This document shows positions 52,185-61,890 of a stretch of 64,000 nt of DNA, piece by piece (the first letter of the stretch is position 1; each line of letters begins with the position of its first letter). Both the position numbers and the translations under genes were made by a program. The notes beneath the pieces are model-generated. The model ran no database searches, was not told the origin of the DNA, and saw nothing but the letters and a program-made list of their open reading frames with translations. The stretch comes from Montanilutibacter psychrotolerans (GTDB lineage: Bacteria > Pseudomonadota > Gammaproteobacteria > Xanthomonadales > Xanthomonadaceae): contig NZ_RIBS01000003.1 in assembly GCF_003719825.1 (NCBI RefSeq), forward strand, positions 470,631 to 534,630, in the 5' to 3' direction.

Positions 52185-53912
52185 CTAGCGGCGCGTAGCG
52201 GCGCTCGTGTCCAACGCGTGCAGCACCGCCGCACGCAACGCCGGCACGTCACCGGCATCCACCGATTGCCAAGCCAACGACGCGTCCAGCCCACACGCTG
52301 GCGTCGCGACCACCGGCACGCCGCTCGCGATCGCACCCAGCAGCGCGCGCGGCTGGTGTTCGACCCAGGCCGGCAGCGCCACCACGTCGGCCTGCAACAG
52401 CCCTTCGTGCCAGGACGCCACGCGACGCAACCGCGCCCGGCCGCTGTCCAGCCCGCGCTCGCTGTCACCGGGCGGCAGCACGATGTCGACATCCTCGTCG
52501 TGCAGCGCTTCCAGCAACGAGAAGATGCCCTTGCGCGCGAGCGCCGAGGCGGGGAAGTACACGCTCGGCCGGGCCGGATGCACTGCTGCAGCGCGCGTCA
52601 GCGGCGCGGGCAGTGCCCACGGCAGTGCCTGCGCGCGCGCGCCGGCCAGGGCGAGCACCTGCGCGTGCGGACTGAGCCAGGCATCGGCGGCGAGCAGGCC
52701 CTGCCGCTCGGCCTCGACCAACGCGGGATCGGCACGAAAGTCGCGCAGCGAATGACAGTCCGGATGGCGTCGCGACGCCCGGTCGAGCTCGGCCTGCAAC
52801 TGTGTCATGGGCAGCGCCGTCATCATCACCGCGTAGCGGCGACCGGCCAGTTCGCCATCGCGCCACAGAAACGGCAACAGGCTCTGCGGCAGCACCAACT
52901 CGACGTCGCGCGCCTGCACGCTGCGTGCGAGATCGCGCGCGTGTTGCTGCAACTGCGCCAGTCGCACCTGGGGCAGCGCTTGCCCCTGCCTGCGCCGGTA
53001 GCGCCAGGCCAGCGATTGCAGCGCACGGCGCGGCAACGCCTGGGCCGGCAGCCGATGGCCATCGGTACCGAACACGACATCGCCGTCGTCGCGTTGCTGG
53101 CGCAGGTGGGCGACGAATTCCGGCCAGGCCTCCTCCATCCACCATGCACGGCGCAGGCCATCCGCTCGCGGACCGACATGGCGATGGCATGCGTCCTGGC
53201 CGCAACTGCCGCAGTCGTTGGCCACGTCGACCGGCCGGCGCGGTTGCACGGCCAGCGGCCACGCCGACGCTGTCGTCGGGCGCTGGCCACGGATGCGCAG
53301 CAGCAGGCGTTGCGCGTCCATCGAGATCTCCAGCCGCCACGCGAACGGTGCGCGCAGGCGCAGGTCGAGGTAGTTCCAGAACACGGTGGCGTCGAGGTCC
53401 TGTTCGGCCATCGAGCCGGGCAACGTGCGCGAATGGCGATGACGCTCGACGACATCGAGCCCGGCGCGCACCGCGCTGTCGTGGATGGCGTTGGACAACT
53501 GGCACAGGCCGCCGCCGATGGCCGGGATCACGCAGCCCTCGCGCAACTCACGGCCCAGCGTGTAACCGCGCGATCGTGTCGCGCGTCCGACCTGCTTCCA
53601 GAAGCCGAACGTCCGCCCGGCGCCAACCTCGATGCCGTCGAGATGACGCAGCGCGCGACGCAGGTTCTGCAACTTGCCGGCGACCAGCAGCGGGTCGGCT
53701 TCGTCCTGCGGCCACAGCGGGCCTTCGAACTCGGCCAGCACCGGGGCATCGACCAGGCTCGCCGCGTGCGCCTGCCGGCGCGGCCGCCCACCGTCACAGG
53801 CATCGACCAGCATCCGCCGCAACCGGAACACCCAGGCCTTGGCCTCGAACACCAGCGCCTGACGACGCGTGGGCAGCGCGAGCGCGACGGAAGACCCGGC
53901 GATGGCGTTCAC
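52185..53912 (-). CDS. VanW-like domain fused to a glycosyltransferase-like C-terminus
   Basis: The product has 575 aa from a GTG at 53912, chosen because an earlier start would overlap the upstream NYN gene by 160 bp. The N-terminal half is VanW-like: NLRRALRHLDGIEVGAGRTF, GFWKQVGRATRSRGYTLGRE, LREGCVIPAIGGGLCQLSNA. A CxxC-rich stretch follows (DCGSCGQDACHRH). The C-terminal ~200 residues resemble a GT-B nucleotide-sugar domain (SVYFPASALARKGIFSLLEA, LPAWVEHQPRALLGAIASGV, PVVATPACGLDASLAW). The fusion suggests an envelope glycan role; the substrates are unknown. Confidence 0.75.
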   Translation of the reverse strand: MNAIAGSSVALALPTRRQALVFEAKAWVFRLRRMLVDACDGGRPRRQAHAASLVDAPVLAEFEGPLWPQDEADPLLVAGKLQNLRRALRHLDGIEVGAGRTFGFWKQVGRATRSRGYTLGRELREGCVIPAIGGGLCQLSNAIHDSAVRAGLDVVERHRHSRTLPGSMAEQDLDATVFWNYLDLRLRAPFAWRLEISMDAQRLLLRIRGQRPTTASAWPLAVQPRRPVDVANDCGSCGQDACHRHVGPRADGLRRAWWMEEAWPEFVAHLRQQRDDGDVVFGTDGHRLPAQALPRRALQSLAWRYRRRQGQALPQVRLAQLQQHARDLARSVQARDVELVLPQSLLPFLWRDGELAGRRYAVMMTALPMTQLQAELDRASRRHPDCHSLRDFRADPALVEAERQGLLAADAWLSPHAQVLALAGARAQALPWALPAPLTRAAAVHPARPSVYFPASALARKGIFSLLEALHDEDVDIVLPPGDSERGLDSGRARLRRVASWHEGLLQADVVALPAWVEHQPRALLGAIASGVPVVATPACGLDASLAWQSVDAGDVPALRAAVLHALDTSAATRR

Positions 53913-53934
53913 GATGCGAGCGGCGACGGTGCGA

Positions 53935-54783
53935 TCAGGCTTTGGCAGGCGCCGGCTTGCGGGCGGCCCTGCTGCGCGGCGCCCGATTGCCTGTGGCCTT
54001 GGCGCTGGCAGGCTTGCCGTCGCCGGTTGCCCCCTCGGCCGCAACCCGCGGCCGGGCCTTGGCCACGGGCCGTATCCAGACGATCTGGTTGTCACGGCGG
54101 ACCTCGAACAGGCCGCTGGCCTCGATCAGGTCGCTGAGCTTGCGATAGCCGTAGTTGCGCGAGTCGAACGACGCCTGGTTGCTGATCTGGTGGCCCACCG
54201 CGCCCAGGTGCGACCAGCCGTCGTCGCCTGCACCGGAGTCGACGGCGCTGCGCAGCATCTGCACCAGGCGCGTGTCGCCGCGCAGTTCCTTGGCGGTCTT
54301 GGGGGTGGTCGTGGTGACCGGCTCGGTGCTGTCGGTGCTGGCCACCTGGCCCAGCGCTTCGAGGTAGGTGAACTTCGAACACGCGTTGACGAACGGCATC
54401 GGCGTTTTCTTCTCGCCGAATCCGTACACCTTCACGCCCTCGGTCAGCAGCCGCATCACCATCGGCGTGAAGTCCGCATCGGACGAGACGATGGCGAAGC
54501 CATCGAGATTGCGCGCGTACAGCAGGTCCATCGCGTCGATCACCATCGCCATGTCCGAGGCATTCTTGCCGCTGCTGTAGGCAAACTGCTGGATCGGACG
54601 GATGGCGTACTCGTGCAGCGTCCGCTCCCAGCCGCCCAGGTGCTGGCTCTTCCAGTTGCCATACGCGCGCCGCACGTTGGCGACGCCGTGTCGCGCAACC
54701 TCGGCCAGGATCACATCGATCTTCGCCGCGGGCGCGTTGTCGGCATCGATCAGCAGGGCGATGCGCTTTTCTTCGGTGGCCAT
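53935..54783 (-). CDS. NYN domain protein with OST-HTH/LOTUS domain
   Basis: The product has 282 aa. The N-terminal NYN (PIN-like) RNase domain has its acidic set in IALLIDADNAPAAKIDVILA, NASDMAMVIDAMDLLYARNL and DGFAIVSSDADFTPMVMRLL. After KTPMPFVNACSKFTYLEAL comes an OST-HTH/LOTUS domain (DTRLVQMLRSAVDSGAGDDG, FDSRNYGYRKLSDLIEASGL FEVRRDNQIV). A Lys/Ala/Pro-rich tail ends it. Such proteins probably bind and cut RNA. The ATG at 54783 is clear; the gene is divergent from the transaldolase. Confidence 0.9.
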   Translation of the reverse strand: MATEEKRIALLIDADNAPAAKIDVILAEVARHGVANVRRAYGNWKSQHLGGWERTLHEYAIRPIQQFAYSSGKNASDMAMVIDAMDLLYARNLDGFAIVSSDADFTPMVMRLLTEGVKVYGFGEKKTPMPFVNACSKFTYLEALGQVASTDSTEPVTTTTPKTAKELRGDTRLVQMLRSAVDSGAGDDGWSHLGAVGHQISNQASFDSRNYGYRKLSDLIEASGLFEVRRDNQIVWIRPVAKARPRVAAEGATGDGKPASAKATGNRAPRSRAARKPAPAKA

Positions 54784-54920
54784 CACGGCTTCCTCGTCAC
54801 GGACATCGGCGGAACGGACTTCGGCGCCTGCGAGCGTAACGCAGCGGCGTCGCGCGCATGACGCACCCGGCACGCTATTGCACAATCGCCATAGAAGACA
54901 ACGACACGACCCCCTCCCCC

Positions 54921-55874
54921 ATGACCAGCCAGCTCGAACAGCTCCGCGGCCTGTCCGCGGTGGTCGCCGACACCGGCGATATTGACGCCATCGCACGCTT
55001 CCGCCCACTCGACGCCACCACCAACCCCTCTCTCCTGCTCAAGGCCGCCACGTTGCCGGCCTATGCGCCGCTGCTCGATGCCGCGCTCGCGCAGGCGCGC
55101 GGCGACGACGTGCAGGCGCGTATCGCCGACGCCGGCGACCGACTCGCCGTGGCGATCGGTGGCGAGATCCTCAAGATCGTTCCCGGCCGCGTGTCGACCG
55201 AGGTCGACGCACGCCTGAGCTTCGACACCGACGCCACGCTCGCGCAGGCGCGCCGGCTGGTCGCGCTGTACGACCAGGCCGGCATCGGCCGGGAGCGACT
55301 GCTGATCAAGGTCGCCGCCACCTGGGAAGGCATCCGTGCCGCCGCCCGCCTCGAGCGCGAGGGCATTCGTTGCAACCTCACGCTGCTGTTCTCGTTCGCC
55401 CAGGCGGTGGCATGCGCCGAAGCCGGCGTGTTCCTGATCTCGCCCTTCGTCGGCCGCATCCTCGACTGGCACCTGGCCAATGGCGCGGCCCCGCCCGCCA
55501 CGCCGCAGGACGATCCCGGCGTTCAATCGGTGACACGCATCTGGCAGCACTACAAGCGCCACGACTACCCGACCGTGGTCATGGGCGCCAGCTTCCGCAA
55601 CACAGGCCAGGTGCTCGCCTTGGCCGGCTGCGACCGGCTGACGATCTCGCCTGACCTGCTGGCCCGGCTCGAGGATGCCGGCGGCGCAGTCGACGCCGCA
55701 CTCGTCGATGACGACGTGCGTGTCACCCGGCCCGCGACATTGGACGAAGCCGCGTTCCGCTGGCAACACAACGAAGATGCGATGGCCAGCGACAAGCTCG
55801 CCGACGGCATTCGCCGCTTCGCTGCAGACCAACACGCGCTCGAGGCGCTGCTTGCGCAGCGGCTGCACGCATGA
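54921..55874 (+). CDS. tal: Transaldolase (TalB-like)
   Basis: The product has 317 aa, the TalB size. It moves a dihydroxyacetone unit between sedoheptulose-7-phosphate and glyceraldehyde-3-phosphate in the pentose phosphate pathway. Conserved parts: [13 protein letters not shown] near the start, [20 protein letters not shown], the Schiff-base lysine in [57 protein letters not shown], and [20 protein letters not shown]. The ATG at 54921 is preferred; an earlier one extends into non-similar sequence. Confidence 0.95.
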   Translation: MTSQLEQLRGLSAVVADTGDIDAIARFRPLDATTNPSLLLKAATLPAYAPLLDAALAQARGDDVQARIADAGDRLAVAIGGEILKIVPGRVSTEVDARLSFDTDATLAQARRLVALYDQAGIGRERLLIKVAATWEGIRAAARLEREGIRCNLTLLFSFAQAVACAEAGVFLISPFVGRILDWHLANGAAPPATPQDDPGVQSVTRIWQHYKRHDYPTVVMGASFRNTGQVLALAGCDRLTISPDLLARLEDAGGAVDAALVDDDVRVTRPATLDEAAFRWQHNEDAMASDKLADGIRRFAADQHALEALLAQRLHA

Positions 55875-55994
55875 ACGCCCCACACGCGCGCGAACACCAA
55901 CGCGTCGACGCGCCGACGGACTCGCGATCGAACGCGCGCATTCGTTCGTCGACAGCACGGTGGCCCGCGTGACGCGCCGGCGCGGGGCCCAGCC

Positions 55995-57308
55995 ATGGGC
56001 GCGATGACGCCGGCGGGCCGGCTGCGCAGCATTTTCAGCGGCTCGGTCGGCAATCTGGTCGAGTGGTACGACTGGTACGTCTACGCGGCGTTCTCGTTGT
56101 ATTTCGCCGCGACGTTCTTCCCCGAGGGCGACCTCACCTCGCAACTGCTCAGCACGGCGGCGATCTTCGCCGTCGGCTTCCTGATGCGGCCACTCGGCGG
56201 ATGGCTGTTGGGACGCTACGCCGATCGCCACGGCCGCAAAGCCGCGCTGATGCTGTCGGTGCTGATGATGTGCACCGGCTCGCTGATCATCACCTTCACC
56301 CCGGGCTACGCGAGCATCGGCATCGCCGCGCCGATCCTTCTGGCGCTGGCACGCCTGCTGCAGGGGTTCAGCGTCGGCGGCGAATACGGCGCCTCGTCCA
56401 CCTACCTCAGCGAGATGGCCACGCGCGAACACCGCGGATTCTGGTCGAGCTTCCAGTACGTGACGCTGGTGATGGGTCACCTGCTGGCGCTGACGGTACT
56501 CATCGTGCTGCAGCAGGTGCTGCTCACCGAAGGACAGCTGCGCGAGTGGGGCTGGCGCATCCCGTTCGCGATCGGCGCACTGGCGGCGGTCGTGGCGTTG
56601 TGGCTGCGTCGCAACATGGCCGAAACCGAATCGTTCGAACACGCCGCGCGTGCACCGGCCGGCACCGACGCCGCGGTCCAGGGCACGCTGCGCGCGCTGA
56701 TGCAGCACCCACGCGCGGTCCTGACCGTGATCGGGCTGACCATGGGCGGCACGCTGGCGTTCTACACCTACACCACCTACATGCATAAGTTCCTGGTCAA
56801 CAGCGCCGGGCTCGACCGGCACACCGCGGCGCTGCTCAACGCCTCCACGCTCTTCCTCTTCATGCTGATGCAGCCGGTGGTGGGCGCGTTGTCGGACCGC
56901 ATCGGGCGACGCCCGCTGCTGATCGCATTCGGCGTGCTCGGCACGCTGCTCACCGTGCCCATCCTGAGCCACCTGCAGGACGTGCAGACCGCGGGACAGG
57001 CGTTCTGGCTGATCCTCGCCGCGCTGGTGATCGTGAGCTTCTACACCGCCATCAACGCCGTGGTGAAGGCCGAGCTGTTTCCGGTGGAGGTGCGCGCACT
57101 CGGCGTCGGGCTGCCGTACGCGCTGACCGTGGCGGTCTTCGGCGGCACCGCGGATTATGTCGCGCTGTGGTTCAAGCGCGCCGGCATCGAAAGCGGGTTC
57201 TACTGGTACGTGACCGCGTGCATCGCGGTGTCGTTGCTGGTCTACCTGTGGATGCCCGACACCCGCGCGACCTCGCGCATCGACCAGGACGAAGGAGCAA
57301 ACGCATGA
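55995..57308 (+). CDS. MFS permease, metabolite:H+ symporter (KgtP/ProP-like)
   Basis: The product has 437 aa with 12 hydrophobic helices. The MHS-family signature is strong: GSVGNLVEWYDWYVYAAFSL (helix 1 with the WYD/F motif), FLMRPLGGWLLGRYADRHGR (motif A, D-R-x-GR), LLQGFSVGGEYGASSTYLSE (helix 4) and ALSDRIGRRPLLIAFGVLGT in the second half. Members move alpha-ketoglutarate, proline/betaine, citrate or shikimate; the substrate here is open. The next gene (NDH-2) overlaps its stop, so transport and respiration genes are co-transcribed. Confidence 0.9.
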   Translation: MGAMTPAGRLRSIFSGSVGNLVEWYDWYVYAAFSLYFAATFFPEGDLTSQLLSTAAIFAVGFLMRPLGGWLLGRYADRHGRKAALMLSVLMMCTGSLIITFTPGYASIGIAAPILLALARLLQGFSVGGEYGASSTYLSEMATREHRGFWSSFQYVTLVMGHLLALTVLIVLQQVLLTEGQLREWGWRIPFAIGALAAVVALWLRRNMAETESFEHAARAPAGTDAAVQGTLRALMQHPRAVLTVIGLTMGGTLAFYTYTTYMHKFLVNSAGLDRHTAALLNASTLFLFMLMQPVVGALSDRIGRRPLLIAFGVLGTLLTVPILSHLQDVQTAGQAFWLILAALVIVSFYTAINAVVKAELFPVEVRALGVGLPYALTVAVFGGTADYVALWFKRAGIESGFYWYVTACIAVSLLVYLWMPDTRATSRIDQDEGANA

Positions 57309-58612
57309 GTGGCGACACGCGCCATCACGTGGTGATCGTGGGAGGCGGCTTCGGCGGCCTGTGGGCAACGCGGGCACTGGCCTCGGCGGCCGTGCGCATC
57401 ACCCTGATCGATCGGCGCAACCACCACCTGTTCCAGCCACTGCTCTACCAGGTGGCCACCGCCGGCCTGTCGGCGCCCGACATCGCCGCACCACTGCGCC
57501 ACATCCTTCGCGACCAGCGCAACGTCGAAGTGCGGCTTGGCGAGGTCGAAGCGATCGATGCGCGCGCACGCACGGTGCGCCTGGCCGACGGCGGCAGTCT
57601 CGCCTACGACACGCTGCTGCTGGCCAGCGGTGCGACGCACGCCTACTTCGGTCACGACGACTGGGCCGAGGACGCCCCCGGCCTGAAGACGCTCGACGAT
57701 GCGCTGCACATCCGGCGCCGCGTGCTGCTCGCTTTCGAGCGCGCGGAAGCCTGCACCGACCCGGACGAACGCGCCGCGTGGCTCGACTTCGCCGTGGTGG
57801 GAGGCGGTCCGACCGGCGTCGAACTGGCCGGCACGCTGGCCGAGATCGCGCGGCACACCCTGCGTCACGAGTTCCGCAATATCGACCCCGCACACGCGCG
57901 CGTGCGCCTGCTGGAGGCCGGCCCCCGCGTGCTGTCGTCGTTTCCCGAAGCCTTGTCGGCCAAGGCGCAGCGGCAGCTCGAGCGCCTGGGTGTCGAGGTG
58001 GTCACCGGACGCCCGGTGGGCGCGATCGATGCGCGCGGCTACACGCTCGGCGATCCGGCCGACGCGGCCAACGCCACCGTCGTGCCTGCACGCACGGTGC
58101 TGTGGGCGGCCGGCGTCGCGGCGTCGCCACTGGGCGCGCTGCTGGACGCGCCGCGCGACCGCGCCGGCCGCGTGCGGGTGCAGGCCGATCTCAGCGTGCC
58201 GGGGCACCCGGAGATCTTCGTCGCCGGCGACCTGGCCAGTGTGCAGCAGGACGGCAAGCCGGTCCCCGGCGTCGCGCCGGCGGCCAAGCAGATGGGGGCG
58301 CACGTCGCGGCCGCCATCCGCGCCCGCCTGGCCGGCAAGCCGGTGCCGGCGTTCCGCTACCGCGACTTCGGCAACCTCGCCACCATCGGGCGCATGGCGG
58401 CGGTGGTCGACGTGCGCGGCTTCGCGCTGTCGGGCGTGCTGGCGTGGTGGTTCTGGCTGGCCGCCCACGTGTTCTTCCTGATCGGCTTCCGCAACCGTCT
58501 GATCGTGCTGATCAACTGGGCCTGGGCCTATTGGAGCTACCAGCGCCACGCGCGAATCATCTTCGGTGTCGATCGAGCGCCGGACGCGACCGTGGATTCG
58601 GATGCGCGCTGA
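57305..58612 (+). CDS. Type II NADH:quinone oxidoreductase (NDH-2-like)
   Basis: The product has 435 aa from the ATG that overlaps the MFS stop. Two Rossmann folds: FAD-binding HHVVIVGGGFGGLWATRALA and NADH-binding DFAVVGGGPTGVELAGTLAE. The family motif for FAD contact is EIFVAGDLASVQQDGKPV, and the substrate-side KQMGAHVAAAIRARLAGK and YRDFGNLATIGRMAAVVDVR are present. The C-terminal hydrophobic stretch (LAWWFWLAAHVFFLIGFRNR) anchors it to the inner membrane. It passes electrons from NADH to quinone without pumping protons. Confidence 0.92.
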   Translation: MSGDTRHHVVIVGGGFGGLWATRALASAAVRITLIDRRNHHLFQPLLYQVATAGLSAPDIAAPLRHILRDQRNVEVRLGEVEAIDARARTVRLADGGSLAYDTLLLASGATHAYFGHDDWAEDAPGLKTLDDALHIRRRVLLAFERAEACTDPDERAAWLDFAVVGGGPTGVELAGTLAEIARHTLRHEFRNIDPAHARVRLLEAGPRVLSSFPEALSAKAQRQLERLGVEVVTGRPVGAIDARGYTLGDPADAANATVVPARTVLWAAGVAASPLGALLDAPRDRAGRVRVQADLSVPGHPEIFVAGDLASVQQDGKPVPGVAPAAKQMGAHVAAAIRARLAGKPVPAFRYRDFGNLATIGRMAAVVDVRGFALSGVLAWWFWLAAHVFFLIGFRNRLIVLINWAWAYWSYQRHARIIFGVDRAPDATVDSDAR

Positions 58613-58824
58613 GCCGGAGGCACCTAGCGCGATGTGACGCGATGTGCCGGCGTCGGCGTGATGGCCGCGGATTGGGCCGCCATCGCGGTCGTGCGCACCG
58701 CCATGGCGTTGGGCACGGGCGTCTGGCGCAGCGGCCGGCAGGCTGCACGGGGCAACCTGCCGGGTGGTGCCGCCTGCGGTCGGATCGCGATGCGATCGGA
58801 CCGGCAGGACGTCGTCGGCGTGAC

Positions 58825-59253
58825 TCAGTTGTAGCCGTCGAAGTAGTACGCGCTTGCGGCGACGGTCTTGGCCAGGTTGGTGGCCAGATCGGTGATCTTC
58901 ACCGACAGGTGCGCCTCGCCATCGCCCGAGGTCTCGGTGCGGATCGAGATCTTGCACGACGACATGTTCGCGCAGGTCGCGATCGGCTGCCCGGTCTCGA
59001 GGTTGGTCCACGCAAAGGAATAGTTGCCCGTGGTCAGGTTGACGGCCTGGAACACCGCGACACTGGGGTTGTTGGCGGTGCCGGGGGTCCACACGGAATG
59101 ACACTGGCCGAGCGTGGGCTGATCGAACGCCCGGGTGTCGACGAAACAGGTCAGGCCTGCGTTGCTGACATCGCCGGCGTGCGCCGGCTGGCTGTGACCG
59201 AACAGCGACGCTGCGAGAACGACACCGAGAGCCGCGATCTTCTTGACGTGCAT
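58825..59253 (-). CDS. Small secreted protein, paralogue A
   Basis: The product has 142 aa from an ATG with GAGGGG 3 bp before it. Signal peptide: MHVKKIAALGVVLAASLFGH SQPAHA. The mature part contains two spaced Cys residues (LTCFVDTRAFDQPTLGQCHS), a conserved block VWTPGTANNPSVAVFQAVNL, TTGNYSFAWTNLETG and a second Cys pair (ATCANMSSCKI), then TSGDGEAHLSVKITDLATN. No family was recognised. A close paralogue at 60240-60659 shares the start, the ribosome-binding site and the whole domain order. Confidence 0.78.
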   Translation of the reverse strand: MHVKKIAALGVVLAASLFGHSQPAHAGDVSNAGLTCFVDTRAFDQPTLGQCHSVWTPGTANNPSVAVFQAVNLTTGNYSFAWTNLETGQPIATCANMSSCKISIRTETSGDGEAHLSVKITDLATNLAKTVAASAYYFDGYN

Positions 59254-59512
59254 GAACCCCTCCAATGGGTAGACGTGCCGGCCCGGGACGGGCGCGGCGC
59301 AGCGAGTCTGGCGGCTGCCCGATGGGTGCCACAAGGGCTCCAGGGCGCGCACCAACCCGGCAGATCTGGCAGCTTTCGCGGGTACCATCCCGACGTTCCG
59401 CGGCGGTGATCCGATTCGAGACGACGGCGTCGCCGCCTTCGACCGCGCGATGGCCCAGGCGCGCGCGACAATCCCCGGACCATCGCAACGCCCCGCCCTT
59501 TCCGGATTCCGC

Positions 59513-60127
59513 ATGGACCTGCTGCTGTTGTTGCTCGACCTCGTCGGTACGTTCGTGTTCGCGATCAGCGGCGCGACCGTCGGCGTGCGCCAGAGACTCG
59601 ACCTGTTCGGCGTGCTGGTGCTGTCGTTTGCGGCCGCCAATTCCGGCGGCATCGTGCGCGACGTGCTGATCGGTGCGACGCCCCCAGCGGCGCTGGCCGA
59701 CTGGCGCTACCTGGCGGTGTCGTGCCTGGCCGGCCTGCTGACCTTCTACCGGCACGCGCTGGTGGAGCGACTGCGCAACCCGGTGCAGATGTTCGACGCA
59801 GCGGGACTGGGGCTGTTCGCGGTCGCAGGTGCCAGCAAGGCGCTCGCATTCGGCCTGGGGCCCGTGGCGGCGACGCTGCTGGGGATGCTCAGCGGCATCG
59901 GCGGGGGCATCGCGCGCGACATCCTGGTCGCGCGCACGCCCGTGGTGCTGCAGGCCGAGCTGTACGCGGTCGCGGCCCTGGCAGGCGCGGCGGTGGTGGT
60001 GTTGGCCCACCAGTTGCGGCATCCGCACGTGCCGGCGCTGGTCATCGGCGCCCTGCTGTGTTTCGGCCTGCGCTACATGGCCATCCGGCACGGATGGCAT
60101 CTGCCGGTGGCGCGTCCGCGGGATTGA
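59513..60127 (+). CDS. TRIC-type (UPF0126) cation channel family protein
   Basis: The product has 204 aa with seven hydrophobic helices in the inverted-repeat arrangement of the trimeric intracellular cation channel family. The two repeats are seen as LLDLVGTFVFAISGATVGVR, FGVLVLSFAAANSGGIVRDV and MFDAAGLGLFAVAGASKALA, LLGMLSGIGGGIARDILVAR, with the paired GG-x-xRD motifs that line the pore. Bacterial members conduct K+ and similar ions. It lies between the two paralogous secreted-protein genes, on the opposite strand. Confidence 0.9.
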   Translation: MDLLLLLLDLVGTFVFAISGATVGVRQRLDLFGVLVLSFAAANSGGIVRDVLIGATPPAALADWRYLAVSCLAGLLTFYRHALVERLRNPVQMFDAAGLGLFAVAGASKALAFGLGPVAATLLGMLSGIGGGIARDILVARTPVVLQAELYAVAALAGAAVVVLAHQLRHPHVPALVIGALLCFGLRYMAIRHGWHLPVARPRD

Positions 60128-60239
60128 TTACGGCGGCGATCGATCGCGTCGTCGTCCGATGCCATCGGCCTGAGTTGCGAACGGCCCGGTTGCCCGGGCC
60201 GTCGCGACGCATCCGGGCGACGCCCGGACGCCGGTCAGA

Positions 60240-60659
60240 TCAATGCCAGCCGTCGAGGTACCGCGCGGTCGCCGACACGATCTTCTGCGCGTTGTTGTCC
60301 AGATCGGTGATCGTCACCTGGAGCTTCGCCAGGCCATCACCGGAGACATCGGTCGAGATCGGCACGATGCAGACGCTGCCCGTGCAACCCGGATTGCCGT
60401 TGGTTTCCAGATCCTTCCAGACAAACGAGTAGTTGCCGGTGGTCAAACCCACCACCGTGAAGTACGCGATGCTGGGGTTGCTTGCCGTGCTCGGCGTCCA
60501 GACGGAACGGCACACTCCGACCTTGGGCTGGTCGTAGGCGTTGGTATCGACATAGCAAGCCAGCGCCGCGCCGGAAACATTGCCTGCGACCGCCGGCTTG
60601 CTGTGCGGCAGCAGGGCCAGGGCGAGAGCGCTGAGAACCACCATCTTCTTGACGTGCAT
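60240..60659 (-). CDS. Small secreted protein, paralogue B
   Basis: The product has 139 aa. Signal peptide: MHVKKMVVLSALALALLPHS KPAVA. The mature part mirrors paralogue A: LACYVDTNAYDQPKVGVCRS, VWTPSTASNPSIAYFTVVGL, TTGNYSFVWKDLETNGNPGC, TGSVCIVPISTDVSGDGLAK, ending VSATARYLDGWH. The four Cys are in matching positions. The leader sequence before the ATG (GAGGGGTTC) is identical in both. Function is unknown; two disulfides and an exported Ig-like or beta fold are likely. Confidence 0.78.
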   Translation of the reverse strand: MHVKKMVVLSALALALLPHSKPAVAGNVSGAALACYVDTNAYDQPKVGVCRSVWTPSTASNPSIAYFTVVGLTTGNYSFVWKDLETNGNPGCTGSVCIVPISTDVSGDGLAKLQVTITDLDNNAQKIVSATARYLDGWH

Positions 60660-60871
60660 GAACCCCTCCATTGGGTATTGGTCGACCCGCCACCACAGCA
60701 CGGGCCGACCGAGTCTGGCGATGGTCCCGCGGTTTTCCAATAGGCCGCGCGCCTCACCAGCCCGCTGGCGGCGACGTCGACGCAGGCTCCTGCGCGTGGC
60801 GAGACCGGCCGGCACTGGCACGTTGCCGCGATGGCTTGGCCAGCGCCCGATGCCGGGAGGCAGAAACGCAA

Positions 60872-60893
60872 ACGGCCCCGTTTCCGGGGCCGT
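60872..60893 (-). terminator. Hairpin terminator after rpoH
   Basis: A 9-bp GC-rich stem (ACGGCCCCG / CGGGGCCGT) with loop TTTC lies 27 bp past the rpoH stop; a T-rich stretch follows on the minus strand. Confidence 0.75.
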
Positions 60894-60919
60894 CGTGTTG
60901 CGGGAACGCGCGCTGGAAA

Positions 60920-61813
<894 letters not shown>

Positions 61814-61870
61814 AGGGAACCGATGTTAGCAGTCGGGGGGTACGACTGCTAAAAATTGGGAAAGTTCGCA

Positions 61871-61890
61871 GCGTTCCGTTAATGGAACGC
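61871..61890. promoter_or_regulatory. Inverted repeat upstream of rpoH
   Basis: GCGTTCC-GTTAAT-GGAACGC is a perfect 7-bp inverted repeat about 58 bp before the rpoH start. It could be an operator. Confidence 0.4.
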
